Shown here: one piece after another, positions 52,347-59,727 of the stretch
Layout: the number at the start of each line of letters is the position of its first letter
Numbering within the stretch: position 1 is the stretch's first letter
Source: CALDTK01 sp965215115
Lineage (GTDB): Bacteria > Bacteroidota > Bacteroidia > Chitinophagales > Saprospiraceae
Reading direction: 5' to 3'
Length of the DNA: 64,000 nucleotides
Assembly (NCBI GenBank): GCA_965215115.1
Contig: OZ244050.1
Location: forward strand, 3,658,001-3,722,000
The notes under the pieces: model-generated
The model's input: the letters and a program-made list of their open reading frames with translations, nothing else
Database searches by the model: none
What the model was told of the DNA's origin: nothing
Translations under genes and position numbers: made by a program

Positions 52347-52658
52347 GGGGGTAGGGGTTAGAGAGCGGCGAAAGTACGGCGGGGGTGGTCGTTGCCGAGC
52401 GTATTCCTTCACCCAGGGTGCGTGTCGGAGGCCAGCGAGCACGCCATCGAGATGCTCAGGTGATGCGAACGGCGCCGGAGGTACTCGACCACGCGCCGTC
52501 TCGCCGAAGGCGCTTGACTCACACTTGGGTCCCTTCCCGAGTCTTCGTTTTTGCGACGACATTCGTGAGGGCGGCGTTGTCGATGGCCAGGTCGGCGACG
52601 GCGAGCTCGGCGTCGAGGCGCGTGTCACGCCCTACAGCCCCCCGACCGCCGCCGCCCC
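52347..52658. other. Gene-poor junction between alanine dehydrogenase and the accessory region
   Basis: This 312-base stretch has no credible full gene. On the minus strand at about 52530-52633 a short frame reads RLDAELAVADLAIDNAALTN, which resembles the C-terminal end of an IS3-type OrfA, so it may be an insertion-sequence scar. At 52636-52700 the minus strand holds the remnant SFAAVTSARTYTYGAAAVGGL, homologous to the start of the RHS tip gene. Confidence 0.35.
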
Positions 52659-53404
52659 GTACGTGTAGGTGCGCGCGCTCGTCACGGCCGCAAAGCTAGA
52701 CCCGGAGCGCCTCCCGCGTGAGACGCCGTGGCGCGCCAGCGACGGGGTGGAACGAAGCGCCGCAGGCACACCTCTGCCGAGACGGCCCGGTCCGTTCGCT
52801 ACGCGGTTGCATTGAAGAAATAATCAGGATAGAGGCCCACGCACTCACCCTCGCGCAGCCGAGCACGCGCACGCAGCAAGTCTTTAATTAGTCGTTATTT
52901 ATCCCCTCACGGCGCAGGGGCATTAGGCACCGGGCGGCCTTTGGCGGCGGTGCGTGACTCCCCTGTGTCGTGAGAGTTCAGCGGGGGGCTGGGGGCGGCT
53001 TTTGGGACCCCCAACTTCACTCGCGCGTGAGTGCTCCTTTCGTGAGCGCCCGTGACGGCGCTCCCCTCCGGGTGCCCCTGCCGGGCGACTGGCGACAGGC
53101 CCGCACGCAGTGGCCGTCTGAGCGAAAGGAAGCGTAGCGGACTTGAGCTAGGCTACGGAAGAGGAGCAGCCAAGGGGACCCGGCAGCCCGCCGAACTGGG
53201 GCGGCGTAGCCACCGCGGGCAAGCGCAGCGCAGGCTTAGCTGGGGCGGGAGTCCGCCGTCGAGGAGCCCGACGGGCAAGGCCACCGGCTCGACAGGCAAG
53301 GCGTAGCCTGCCCGGCGCGATCGGTTGGCGCCGGCAGTCGCGACGAGCGCCGCTGAACTGCCCTGATTATTTACTCCTTAGAGGCCGGGCCGCCCGGCCG
53401 GTTA
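52659..53404. repeat. GC-rich structured repeat, copy A
   Basis: About 746 bases that match copy B (57999-59044) block by block: the GTACGTGTAGGTGCGCGCG start, the GCGCGCCAGCGACGGGG segment, ACTTCACTCGCGCGTGAG, GACTGGCGAC, GCCCGCCGAACTGGGGCGGC, GTCGCGACGAGCGCCG and the final palindrome GGCCGGGCCGCCCGGCC. It has many inverted repeats and no believable reading frame. Copy A lacks about 300 bases that copy B has. Confidence 0.85.
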
Positions 53405-53668
53405 TCGGTCCTTACGCTTCGGTCCCCGGTTACCCTTGATGATCCCGGCGACCGAGATGTCTTCGTCGATGTCCTCCCAGTGGATCCCGTGGCCCCCGCC
53501 GATGAAGCGCCAGTTGCGACGCTCGGCGTCGGTGGCCTCGTCGAGCCTCCAGAACCACTCGTACGGTACGCCGACCTGCCGGCCGTCTTCTAGCACGACG
53601 TAGAACATGTCCCGCTCGATGCGGACCTCGGTGGCGCGGATGTCCGTGATCTCAGCTAAAGTGCTCAT
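53402..53668 (-). CDS. DUF2442 protein
   Basis: An 88-residue protein starting at ATG 53668 (MSTLAEITDIRATEVRIE). The DUF2442 pattern is visible: FYVVLEDGRQVGVPYEWFWRLDEATDAERRNWRFIGGGHGIHWEDIDEDISVAGII, with the GIHWEDIDEDIS block near the C-terminus. It overlaps the start of its partner's end by 17 bases. The pair DUF4160-DUF2442 recurs as a toxin/antitoxin-like module; which is the toxin is not shown here. It lies between the GC-rich repeat and the recombinase remnant. Confidence 0.9.
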   Translation of the reverse strand: MSTLAEITDIRATEVRIERDMFYVVLEDGRQVGVPYEWFWRLDEATDAERRNWRFIGGGHGIHWEDIDEDISVAGIIKGNRGPKRKDR

Positions 53669-53885
53669 GCCAGGTGTCGTTAATGAGTTGTCGGTGGTCG
53701 TGGATGAAGGTCTCGGCTCGTTTGATGTCTTGGCGACTAAAGCCCCGCATGTAAACCCGCTCGACCGGGTCGATCCAGTACTTGCCTCGCGCGTCTCCCT
53801 TCTCAACGTGGATGTGGGGAGGCTCGTTCCCCTCCTCGCTGTAGAAGAAAAACCTGAACCCTAAGAGTCGGAGTACCGTCGGCAT
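53652..53885 (-). CDS. DUF4160 protein
   Basis: A 77-residue protein (MPTVLRLLGFRFFFYSEEGNEPPHIHVEKG) with the conserved DUF4160 EPPHIHV block near 20-28 and IDPVERVYMRGFSRQDIKRAETFIHDHRQLI. It overlaps DUF2442 by 17 bases and should be translated first, giving a coupled two-gene unit. It is adjacent to the single palindrome at 53915-53941. Confidence 0.88.
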   Translation of the reverse strand: MPTVLRLLGFRFFFYSEEGNEPPHIHVEKGDARGKYWIDPVERVYMRGFSRQDIKRAETFIHDHRQLINDTWHEHFS

Positions 53886-53910
53886 AATCTAAGTCCGCAA
53901 GATCAGTTGT

Positions 53911-54600
53911 TCATCTTGATATCACAGATTGTGATCTCAAGATTTTGTTCGTTTTTCTCTCCCGCGGATGCAGCGCCCGCACCGGCCGTGCCAGCTCCTT
54001 CAATCCGCCCACCCCATGCCGCTCCGTCGCCGTGGTCGTGCGGTGCCCGGCGAACGCCTGCACGACGCGCACGTCGTGCCCGGCCTCCAGCTGGCCCGCG
54101 ATCACGGTCTGCCGGACGACGAGCGGCCGCAGCTTCTCATCACCACCGCGTCCGGCGTTGACGAGCTTGTTGAGGCTCGCCAACCCGACCGCTTTGCCGG
54201 TATTCGTGAGCAGCAAGCGCTCCGAGCGCTGGCCCCGCGGCGCGGCGCGCCGCAGCTCTCGCCGTTCTTTTGTCACGTAGCCGTCGATCATGAGCACCTG
54301 CGAGGCCTCGAGCGCGAGTATCCGGCTGTCGGTCTTGCCGCCGCCGTTGACGTAGACGGTCCCGGCGGCCAGGTCGACGTCGCCAACGGTGAGCCGGACA
54401 GCCTCCGCGCTCAACAGCGCCAGGTGCACCAGCAACCCCGCCGCCACCTTCTGCCGCCCGGCCCCGGCCGCCCCCAGCCACTCGCTGAGTCGCTCGGCGG
54501 CGTAGAGTTCGTCCAGCCGTAGCCGTCGGTCCACCGCGTCTTTTAGCTGCAGCTGCGCACACGGGTGGTCCTCGCGGACGCCCTCGGCCTGCAGCCATCA
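53911..54600 (-). pseudogene. Broken tyrosine recombinase (xer2-like), C-terminal part
   Basis: The frame from 54597 to the stop at 53911 codes for a protein (WLQAEGVREDHPCAQLQL, then the DRRLRLDELYAAERL region and the AFAGHRTTTATERHG end) that is closely related to residues about 77-289 of the intact recombinase at 59728-60597. An in-frame TGA at 54600-54598 replaces the CGG codon of the intact gene, so translation from upstream would stop. Its N-terminus is replaced by an RHS fragment. The C-terminal Tyr of the intact protein is changed here (ERHGVGG instead of EQYRVGG). Confidence 0.85.
53915..53941. repeat. Single ORF6N-type palindrome
   Basis: CTTGATATCACAGATTGTGA opens a 27-base palindrome (53915-53941) of the same type as those around the ORF6N gene. 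The stop of the recombinase remnant (53911-53913) is just beside it, as at the intact recombinase. The palindrome lies between the DUF4160 gene and the recombinase remnant. Confidence 0.75.
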
Positions 54601-55638
54601 GTAGTACGCCTTAATGGCCATGAGGTGATTGCGTAAGCTTCTCCCGCCGAGGCCCTGGATCGCGTCGTCGCCGAGCTCGAGGCGCGCCAGGGGGCCGTGC
54701 GCGTAGTAGCGGTAGCGGGCGTGGCGGTCGAAGTCGACGAGGTCCCCCGGTCGTGCCGCCGTGGAGGCCGCCGGCCCGAAGCGCGCGTAGGCGTGCGTGA
54801 GGCGGTCGTCGGCGTCGTAGCGGTAGCGCTGCGCGAGCCCGTCCGCCTCGCCGGGGTTGTACCTCAGTTCGCGGACGTTGCCGGAGATGAGGTCGTAGTC
54901 GTACTCGACGCGCGCCGGGGCCCCGCGTAGGGCGGGGATGGCGTGGTCGAGCGCGCGCACGTTACCGTGGGCGTCGTAGCGGTAGCGCGTCGTGATCTCC
55001 GGGGTGCGCGTAGCGCTCGCGGCGTAGATGCTGGAGTGGTGACGCACCTCGACGACGCGACCGCGGGCGTGCGCGCCGTGGTCGTAGTTCCCGCCCCCGG
55101 GCAGGGGCGTGGTATACGTCGTGATCGTGCGGTCGTCGATGCGCTTAGCGGTGAACGTAGACCCCGTAACGGTCTGGTACGAGACCGGGAAGCTCGCCTG
55201 CGCGAGCGCATGGGGGCTTACGTCGGTCACGTCCCAGACCTCGCCCCGGTCGGTGACGCGACCGAGGCCGTCGTACCGGGTGTAGAGGTGTTCGGTGCGG
55301 CCATTGCCATCTCCGACCGCTTGCGCGGCGTCCTGCGTGAGGCGCGGCCGCTGGGCGTAGTCGTACCAGGTTTGCACGCGTCCGGCGTCCGGGCTTTGGG
55401 ATTCGGTGACCTGGGCGAGGCTATTGTACCGGTAGGTGGTCGCGCGGGCGTGCGCGGGCTCCGGGCCCCGGTAGACGCCACCGGCGTCCGTGACGGCGCT
55501 CGCCTCGGGGACGAGCCGCACGTCGCCCGGGGCTACGGTGGCGGCGAGGTCGCCGGCCTGGTCGTAGTAGTAGAGGGTGTAGTGGTGCTCGAAGGAGGCC
55601 TCCGGGGCCGCGGCCTCGTGCTCGACGGCTTTCGCCAA
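54598..55638 (-). pseudogene. RHS-repeat fragment fused in frame to a recombinase fragment
   Basis: A reading frame that codes for RHS/YD-repeat core sequence (TTYRYNSLAQVTESQSPD, YDGLGRVTDRGEVWD, RYRYDADDRLTHAYARFG, YYAHGPLARLELGDDAIQGL) and then switches at about 54655 to recombinase sequence (GGRSLRNHLMAIKAYY) ending at the TGA 54600-54598. The N-terminal bulk of an RHS protein is missing, and the frame stays open upstream into the motif array without an ATG. It is probably a decayed recombination product. Confidence 0.85.
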
Positions 55639-55863
55639 AACCGGCCGTACGGTAAGCGGCGGGCGGGGGCTTTCGCCAGAACCGGCCGCGGGTACGGGCG
55701 GCGGAAGTGTAGGCCTTGGCTAATCCCAGTCGCGTGTGCAGCCGTGGGAGCGTTGGGCTTTCGCCAAAACCGGTCGCAGACAGTGCCGGCGGCCGTGTGG
55801 GCTTTCGCCAAACCAGGCGTGGGTTAAAGGCGGCGGGGGTGTGGGCCTTCGCCAAAACCGGCC
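55627..55863. repeat. Six-unit array of the mini-hairpin motif, 44-bp period
   Basis: Units start at 55627, 55668, 55712, 55756, 55800 and 55844, so the spacing is 41, 44, 44, 44 and 44 bases. Each unit opens with GGCTTTCGCCAAAACCGG or a degenerate form (55712 is GGCCTTGGCTAATCCC), and the roughly 25-base intervals are G/C-rich, variable and partly alike. It lies upstream of the RHS fragment. Confidence 0.85.
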
Positions 55864-56234
55864 GTCACTGCCGTGAGGTGGTAAAATCGGTGAGTAAGGT
55901 CGTGAGCGGCGAGGTATTCGAGGAACGCGAAGCGTTATCCAAGGTTGATTTCGTGAGATCGCGGACCGAAGTCACGAATGTAGGACCACACGTTTCGCTC
56001 GCGTGCCTGGGGAATCACCCTTGTGGAACGGGCAGCTCAGCCGGAGCTTCTTGTCGGGCTTGAGGTGGTAGTGCGCCAGGACGTGCGCCATCGGGAGGGC
56101 GGCTTTGATGTCGGGTATCTGCATGGCTCAGATTATCTTGATTGACCGTTTCCGGCCAAAAGTAACCTGATCATACCAAAGGACATAACCTTAACCGATC
56201 CGCAATCACCGCATCGGGTTCGTACCTTAGCGCA
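55864..56234. other. Region between the repeat array and the XRE gene
   Basis: It holds the truncated CHC2 start (55972-56124) and, on the minus strand at about 55870-55940, a short frame RFAFLEYLAAHDLLTDFTTS that I cannot assign. From 56125 to 56234 it is AT-richer, with the divergent promoter of the XRE gene. Nothing else is seen. Confidence 0.55.
55972..56124 (-). pseudogene. Truncated start of a CHC2 zinc-finger primase
   Basis: A 50-codon frame (MQIPDIKAALPMAHVLAHY, LKPDKKLRLSCPFHKGDSP) that matches the N-terminus of the CHC2 zinc-finger primase/helicase family, including the CPFH half of the zinc site, then breaks off after residue 40 and stops at 55972. The intact homologue in the window is the toprim protein running off the right edge. 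It indicates that a second copy of the element once lay here. Confidence 0.75.
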
Positions 56235-56633
56235 ATGCCAGCAAAACACGGCCATAAAGAACCCGATCAGGACACCGCGACACGGCCGGTAGATGCCTTC
56301 GGCCCGCGGCTCGCCGCCCTCCGCAAGGCCCGCCGCATGTCGCAGACGGCGCTAGCCGGCCTGCTCAGCACCTCGGTCTCGGTGATCTCGCGCTACGAGC
56401 GCGGCGAGATGACCCCATCGGTCGACGCGGCCCTGCGCCTCGCCGACACCCTCGGGGTCTCGATCGCGTACCTCCTCGGCGACGCCGACGGCGGCGAACT
56501 CCTCTCCGACCGCGAACTCGTCCGCCGCCTCCGCGCCGTGGCCGCCTTCGAGCCCGACGAGCGCGAACGCGTCTACTTCACCCTCGATGCCGTGATTCGC
56601 GAGATCCAGAACCGCAAGGCCTACGCGGCGTAA
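56235..56633 (+). CDS. XRE-family helix-turn-helix regulator
   Basis: A 132-residue protein with a Cro/C1-type HTH at about 27-80 (LAALRKARRMSQTALAGLLSTSVSVISRYERGEMTPSVDAALRLADTLGVSIAYLLGDA). The end is a charged helical tail. It is divergent from the truncated primase start and is followed by the convergent immunity-candidate gene. In related elements such regulators lie beside the primase gene and probably control the element. The GC content is high, like the chromosome. Confidence 0.9.
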   Translation: MPAKHGHKEPDQDTATRPVDAFGPRLAALRKARRMSQTALAGLLSTSVSVISRYERGEMTPSVDAALRLADTLGVSIAYLLGDADGGELLSDRELVRRLRAVAAFEPDERERVYFTLDAVIREIQNRKAYAA

Positions 56634-56649
56634 CCGCCTACTATCATGG

Positions 56650-57126
56650 TTACTGCAGGATGGATAACCGTATAGCAATTTTGTGATTCAGAATCGAGTC
56701 TCGCAGGGACTCGGAACCCATGCCATCCAAAATTACTTGACTAGAATAGTCTACATAAAAGAAAGAATCACTAGAAGTGAGGCAATCATCCGTAAATGAA
56801 GGGATAAATTCAGCATGGTCGGTTTGTAGGCCAAATTCGGACGGCAAGCAAACACTAATTTCTGCTTTACTAAGATTTTGGATACTCCAACGCCTAGCTA
56901 TCCTAGGACCATGGGCATAGCCACTCTCATGATTCCAATTATACACTTCCGATTCGATTTGCCGAACGACAATCGCCGGAGTAGGCCTCGAGGCTGGATC
57001 ATTGTCGACATCCTGAGAATTGGAAACCTGCTCCGATCCGCAGCTAGCGCTCGCCTGAACCATCACCACTGTTAGGGCCAAAATGCTCTGCCTCCACTTG
57101 TTCCCACGCCTCCTTCGCTTGCTCAT
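56650..57126 (-). CDS. Lipoprotein, candidate immunity protein for the RHS tip
   Basis: A 158-residue protein with a basic start, a hydrophobic segment (ILALTVVMVQASAS) and a lipobox-like ASASC at about 25-29, so it is probably exported and lipid-anchored. The mature part is rich in Ser, Asp and aromatic residues with no known domain. It overlaps the 3' end of the RHS tip gene by 83 bases, and its base composition is lower in GC than its neighbours, a pattern often seen in toxin/immunity pairs. The immunity role is inferred from position only. Confidence 0.65.
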   Translation of the reverse strand: MSKRRRRGNKWRQSILALTVVMVQASASCGSEQVSNSQDVDNDPASRPTPAIVVRQIESEVYNWNHESGYAHGPRIARRWSIQNLSKAEISVCLPSEFGLQTDHAEFIPSFTDDCLTSSDSFFYVDYSSQVILDGMGSESLRDSILNHKIAIRLSILQ

Positions 57127-58159
57127 TTTTTAACTGTTTTATATATCCATGGAAGGCAGCACGGATCTGGCTTTGGTGCCCAGGCGTGGACTGCTTAAAT
57201 GTCCAGTGTTCAATACCCTCCAAGTATACTTCTAGGTGGTTGTTGATTCCTACATCCCCGGCCCCAGCAGCCTCCACTGGCTCTCCGTAGTAGTGCGAGT
57301 CTCCGAGTTTAGTGATTCGGTTATAATGACCAATCTCATGGAGGACACTATTCATTAAATCGTAGCGGTTATTCAGATCGCGCTTAACCTCTGGCACTCT
57401 AACTGTTCCAGCATTAGTGATGCCGACGACTATCACAGGTTTGCCTGTATAAATCAAAGCTCCTGCCGGAGCTCCGTATTGCGGAGTCTCAACGAATTTT
57501 GCTCTACCGGTTCGATTACCCAATCCTAAACCGGCATTTCTGTCCTTTGAGGTTACTACTTCTGGTGAACTACAGTCAACTAATTTGTTCCGATAGAATG
57601 ACACTATGCCAGCCAAGGCACCCGCAGTGTTCTCTGCATATACCATCTCCCCGGCGAGTGTGCTGTTCTCAGCATAAACGGTCATCCGATCTGTATAGGG
57701 TAAATTCACCGTCCCTTTAATTACTTCGGAATTTACTACGCGAATTTCGTCACCTCTGTTATCTGACCCAATGAAGTTCCCATTACTATCGAAATAGTCA
57801 TGAAGCGGCCGACTTGGGGCACGACCGTCGCGGTCAACTAAATTGGTAGGGCTATTAAGTGCAAACGTATATGCGCTGTGACCTGGAAACATGCCCGCCA
57901 GCGGGTCGACAGACAGGAACCCCTGCGCGCGATTCCGTTCCTGCGTAGCGCGCGTCGCGCCCCAGCCCAGACCCCGGACCGGCAGTTCGTACGTGTAGGT
58001 GCGCGCGCTCTCCACGGCCGTAAAGCTAGCCCTCCGACGGGTCTCTCGTGAGACGCTGCGGCGCGCCAGCGACGGGGCGGAACGCTCTCCGGCGCGTGCC
58101 TGCGCCCAGGTTCCCTTAGGTTTTTTTCCTTCACCTGACCGCCGGAGGCACCCGCGCAC
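57044..58159 (-). CDS. RHS C-terminal tip with putative zinc metallopeptidase toxin domain
   Basis: A 371-residue frame with an uncertain GTG start at 58159. Residues about 50-117 match the end of RHS cores (ARTYTYELPVRG, FLSVDPLAGMFPGHSAYTF, DRDGRAPSR). Beyond about 118 lies a unique tip: DSNGNFIGSDNRGDE, then HEIGH at 274-278, a zinc-peptidase motif inside SVLHEIGHYNRI, and a helical C-terminus. No large RHS body is attached, so it could be an orphan tip or a reservoir cassette. The tip is AT-richer than the core end. Its partner is the overlapping lipoprotein gene. Confidence 0.75.
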   Translation of the reverse strand: MRGCLRRSGEGKKPKGTWAQARAGERSAPSLARRSVSRETRRRASFTAVESARTYTYELPVRGLGWGATRATQERNRAQGFLSVDPLAGMFPGHSAYTFALNSPTNLVDRDGRAPSRPLHDYFDSNGNFIGSDNRGDEIRVVNSEVIKGTVNLPYTDRMTVYAENSTLAGEMVYAENTAGALAGIVSFYRNKLVDCSSPEVVTSKDRNAGLGLGNRTGRAKFVETPQYGAPAGALIYTGKPVIVVGITNAGTVRVPEVKRDLNNRYDLMNSVLHEIGHYNRITKLGDSHYYGEPVEAAGAGDVGINNHLEVYLEGIEHWTFKQSTPGHQSQIRAAFHGYIKQLKNEQAKEAWEQVEAEHFGPNSGDGSGER

Positions 58160-59044
58160 GGCCGACGGTTCCGATCCCTGCGGGGCTTCAGCTGAAGAAA
58201 AAAAATGATAGAGGCCCGCGCACTCCCCCCCGCGCAGACGCGCACGCGCACGCGGTAAGTCTTTGACCCACAGCGCTCCGGGGCTATTTATTCCCGGATG
58301 ACGGACGGTGATTAGGCACCTGGCCGCCTCCGGCGGCGGTGACTAATCATCGTGCGGCATCTGGGTTAAGCGGGGGTTTGGGGGCGGCTTTTGCGAGCCC
58401 CCAACTTCACTCGCGCGTGAGCGCTCCGCTTTTGTTCCCTCGCCGATTACCGGCGTTAGCCTATGATTAGCGGCCTGGATTATGCGGGCTGCTGCCAAGG
58501 GGCCACAGGAACAGCGAACCACGAGTGGCCACGGAGCTAGTGAGGTCACGAACGTGCGGAGTGGCTGCGAGTCGTGAGCGCCCGTGACGGCGGTCCCCTG
58601 CGGGTGCCCCTGCAGGGCGACTGGCGACGGCCCAGACGTAGCGGCCGACAAGGCGAGGGGCGGGCTTGCCCCCCGGAGCCCGGCCGCGGAGGAGGGGCAG
58701 CCAGTGGCCGGGCAGTGAGGCCACGAACGCTAGCCCCAAGCGCAGGCAGGTCCGGCGTGGCATACTGGGCGTAAGCCCGCCACGACGGCCGCACCGCAGC
58801 GCAGCCAAGGGGGCCCGGCAGCCCGCCGAACTGGGGCGGCGTAGCAACCGCGGGCAAGCTTGCGCAGCCTTAGCGGGGGCGGGAGTCCGCCGTCGAGGAG
58901 CCCGAGCGGCAAGGCAACAGACCGTGACAGTCCACGGCTGTAAGCCTGGCTGGCCGCGCGTCTTTGCTGCCGGGAGTCGCGACGAGCGCCGCGCAACTGC
59001 CCTGATTAGCTTAGGATTAGAGGCCGGGCCGCCCGGCCGATTAT
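57999..59044. repeat. GC-rich structured repeat, copy B
   Basis: About 1046 bases homologous to copy A. It starts inside the RHS tip gene (57999) and runs to the final palindrome GGCCGGGCCGCCCGGCC (59022-59038). It contains about 300 bases not in copy A and shares many short blocks with it. Apart from the RHS tip end, no reading frame is credible. The high density of inverted repeats suggests RNA or DNA structure. Confidence 0.85.
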
Positions 59045-59056
59045 GCTCCCGGCCAA

Positions 59057-59083
59057 CTTGAGGTCGCATTCTGTGACCTCAAG
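59057..59083. repeat. ORF6N-type palindrome, downstream of the ORF6N gene
   Basis: CTTGAGGTCGCATTCTGTGA starts a 27-base near-palindrome (59057-59083). The TGA of the ORF6N gene (59081-59079) lies inside it. Confidence 0.85.
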
Positions 59084-59597
59084 ATTCGCCCTCGCGCCTA
59101 AAGCCGATCCGCCGGCGCTCGGCCGGGGGCTCCTCGATCAGGCGTTTGACGTACTCGTAGATCGTGGCGATGTCCTCGCCCTGGGCCGAGAGCTCGCGCT
59201 CGATGCGCTCGACCTTGAGCAGCAACTCCGTCGAGCTCATCAGCAGCTCCCGCATCCGCGTAAAGACCCGCATGATCCGGATGTTGACCTCCACGGCGCG
59301 CCGGCTCGTCAACACGCTCGACAGCATCAGGACCCCGTGCTCGGTGAACGCATACGGCGCGTAGCGCCGCCCGCCCCAGCTCCCGCCACCGGCCTTGAGC
59401 TCGTCGAACTCCGCGTCGGTGAGCTGGAACATAAAGTCGGCCGGGAACCGCTCGGCGTTGCGGGTGACGCGCTCGTTGAGGCGCTTCGTGCCCACTTCGT
59501 AAAGCTCGGCCAGGTCCGCGTCCAGCATCACGCGCTGCCCGCGGAACAGGTAGATCTTGCTCGTCACCAACCCCTCGTCTATTCCTTGCTTCGCCAT
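59079..59597 (-). CDS. ORF6N domain protein
   Basis: A 172-residue protein from ATG 59597 (MAKQGIDEGLVTSKIYLFRGQ) with the ORF6N DNA-binding-type domain: RGQRVMLDADLAELYEVGTKRLNERVTRNAERFPADFMFQLTDAEF (about 19-64), SWGGRRYAPYAFTEHGVLMLSSVL (about 73-96), and a C-terminal coiled region (ERIERELSAQGEDIATIYEYVKRLI). ORF6N genes are common in Bacteroidota mobile DNA. It is bracketed by palindromes on both sides, so it may bind them or be moved with them. Confidence 0.92.
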   Translation of the reverse strand: MAKQGIDEGLVTSKIYLFRGQRVMLDADLAELYEVGTKRLNERVTRNAERFPADFMFQLTDAEFDELKAGGGSWGGRRYAPYAFTEHGVLMLSSVLTSRRAVEVNIRIMRVFTRMRELLMSSTELLLKVERIERELSAQGEDIATIYEYVKRLIEEPPAERRRIGFRREGES

Positions 59598-59627
59598 GTC
59601 GTAAAGGTATTTTGTCTCGTCACTCAA

Positions 59628-59710
59628 CTTGAGGTCGCAGATTGCGACCTCAAGATTGGAGGTCGCAGATTGCGACCTCAAGATTGGAGGTCACAGATTG
59701 TGACCTCCAA
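59628..59710. repeat. Three palindromes upstream of the ORF6N gene
   Basis: Units at 59628-59654, 59656-59681 and 59684-59710 have 10- to 11-base arms with GATT-type centres; the first two have GGTCGCA/TGCGACC, the third GGTCACA/TGTGACC. The change of C to T and G to A in both arms of the third unit is a compensated change. They lie between the ORF6N start and the recombinase stop. Confidence 0.9.
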
Positions 59711-59727
59711 TCGCCTTCTGTCTTCCC

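Noticed and set aside
55627..55863. The 44-bp array as a CRISPR
   Set aside because: The repeat is short (16-18 bases), is also dispersed singly through the window, the intervals are G/C-rich and partly alike, and no cas gene is present.
57999..59044. The GC-rich repeat as a group II intron or rRNA fragment
   Set aside because: No domain V-like hairpin, intron ends, reverse transcriptase or rRNA signature was recognised.
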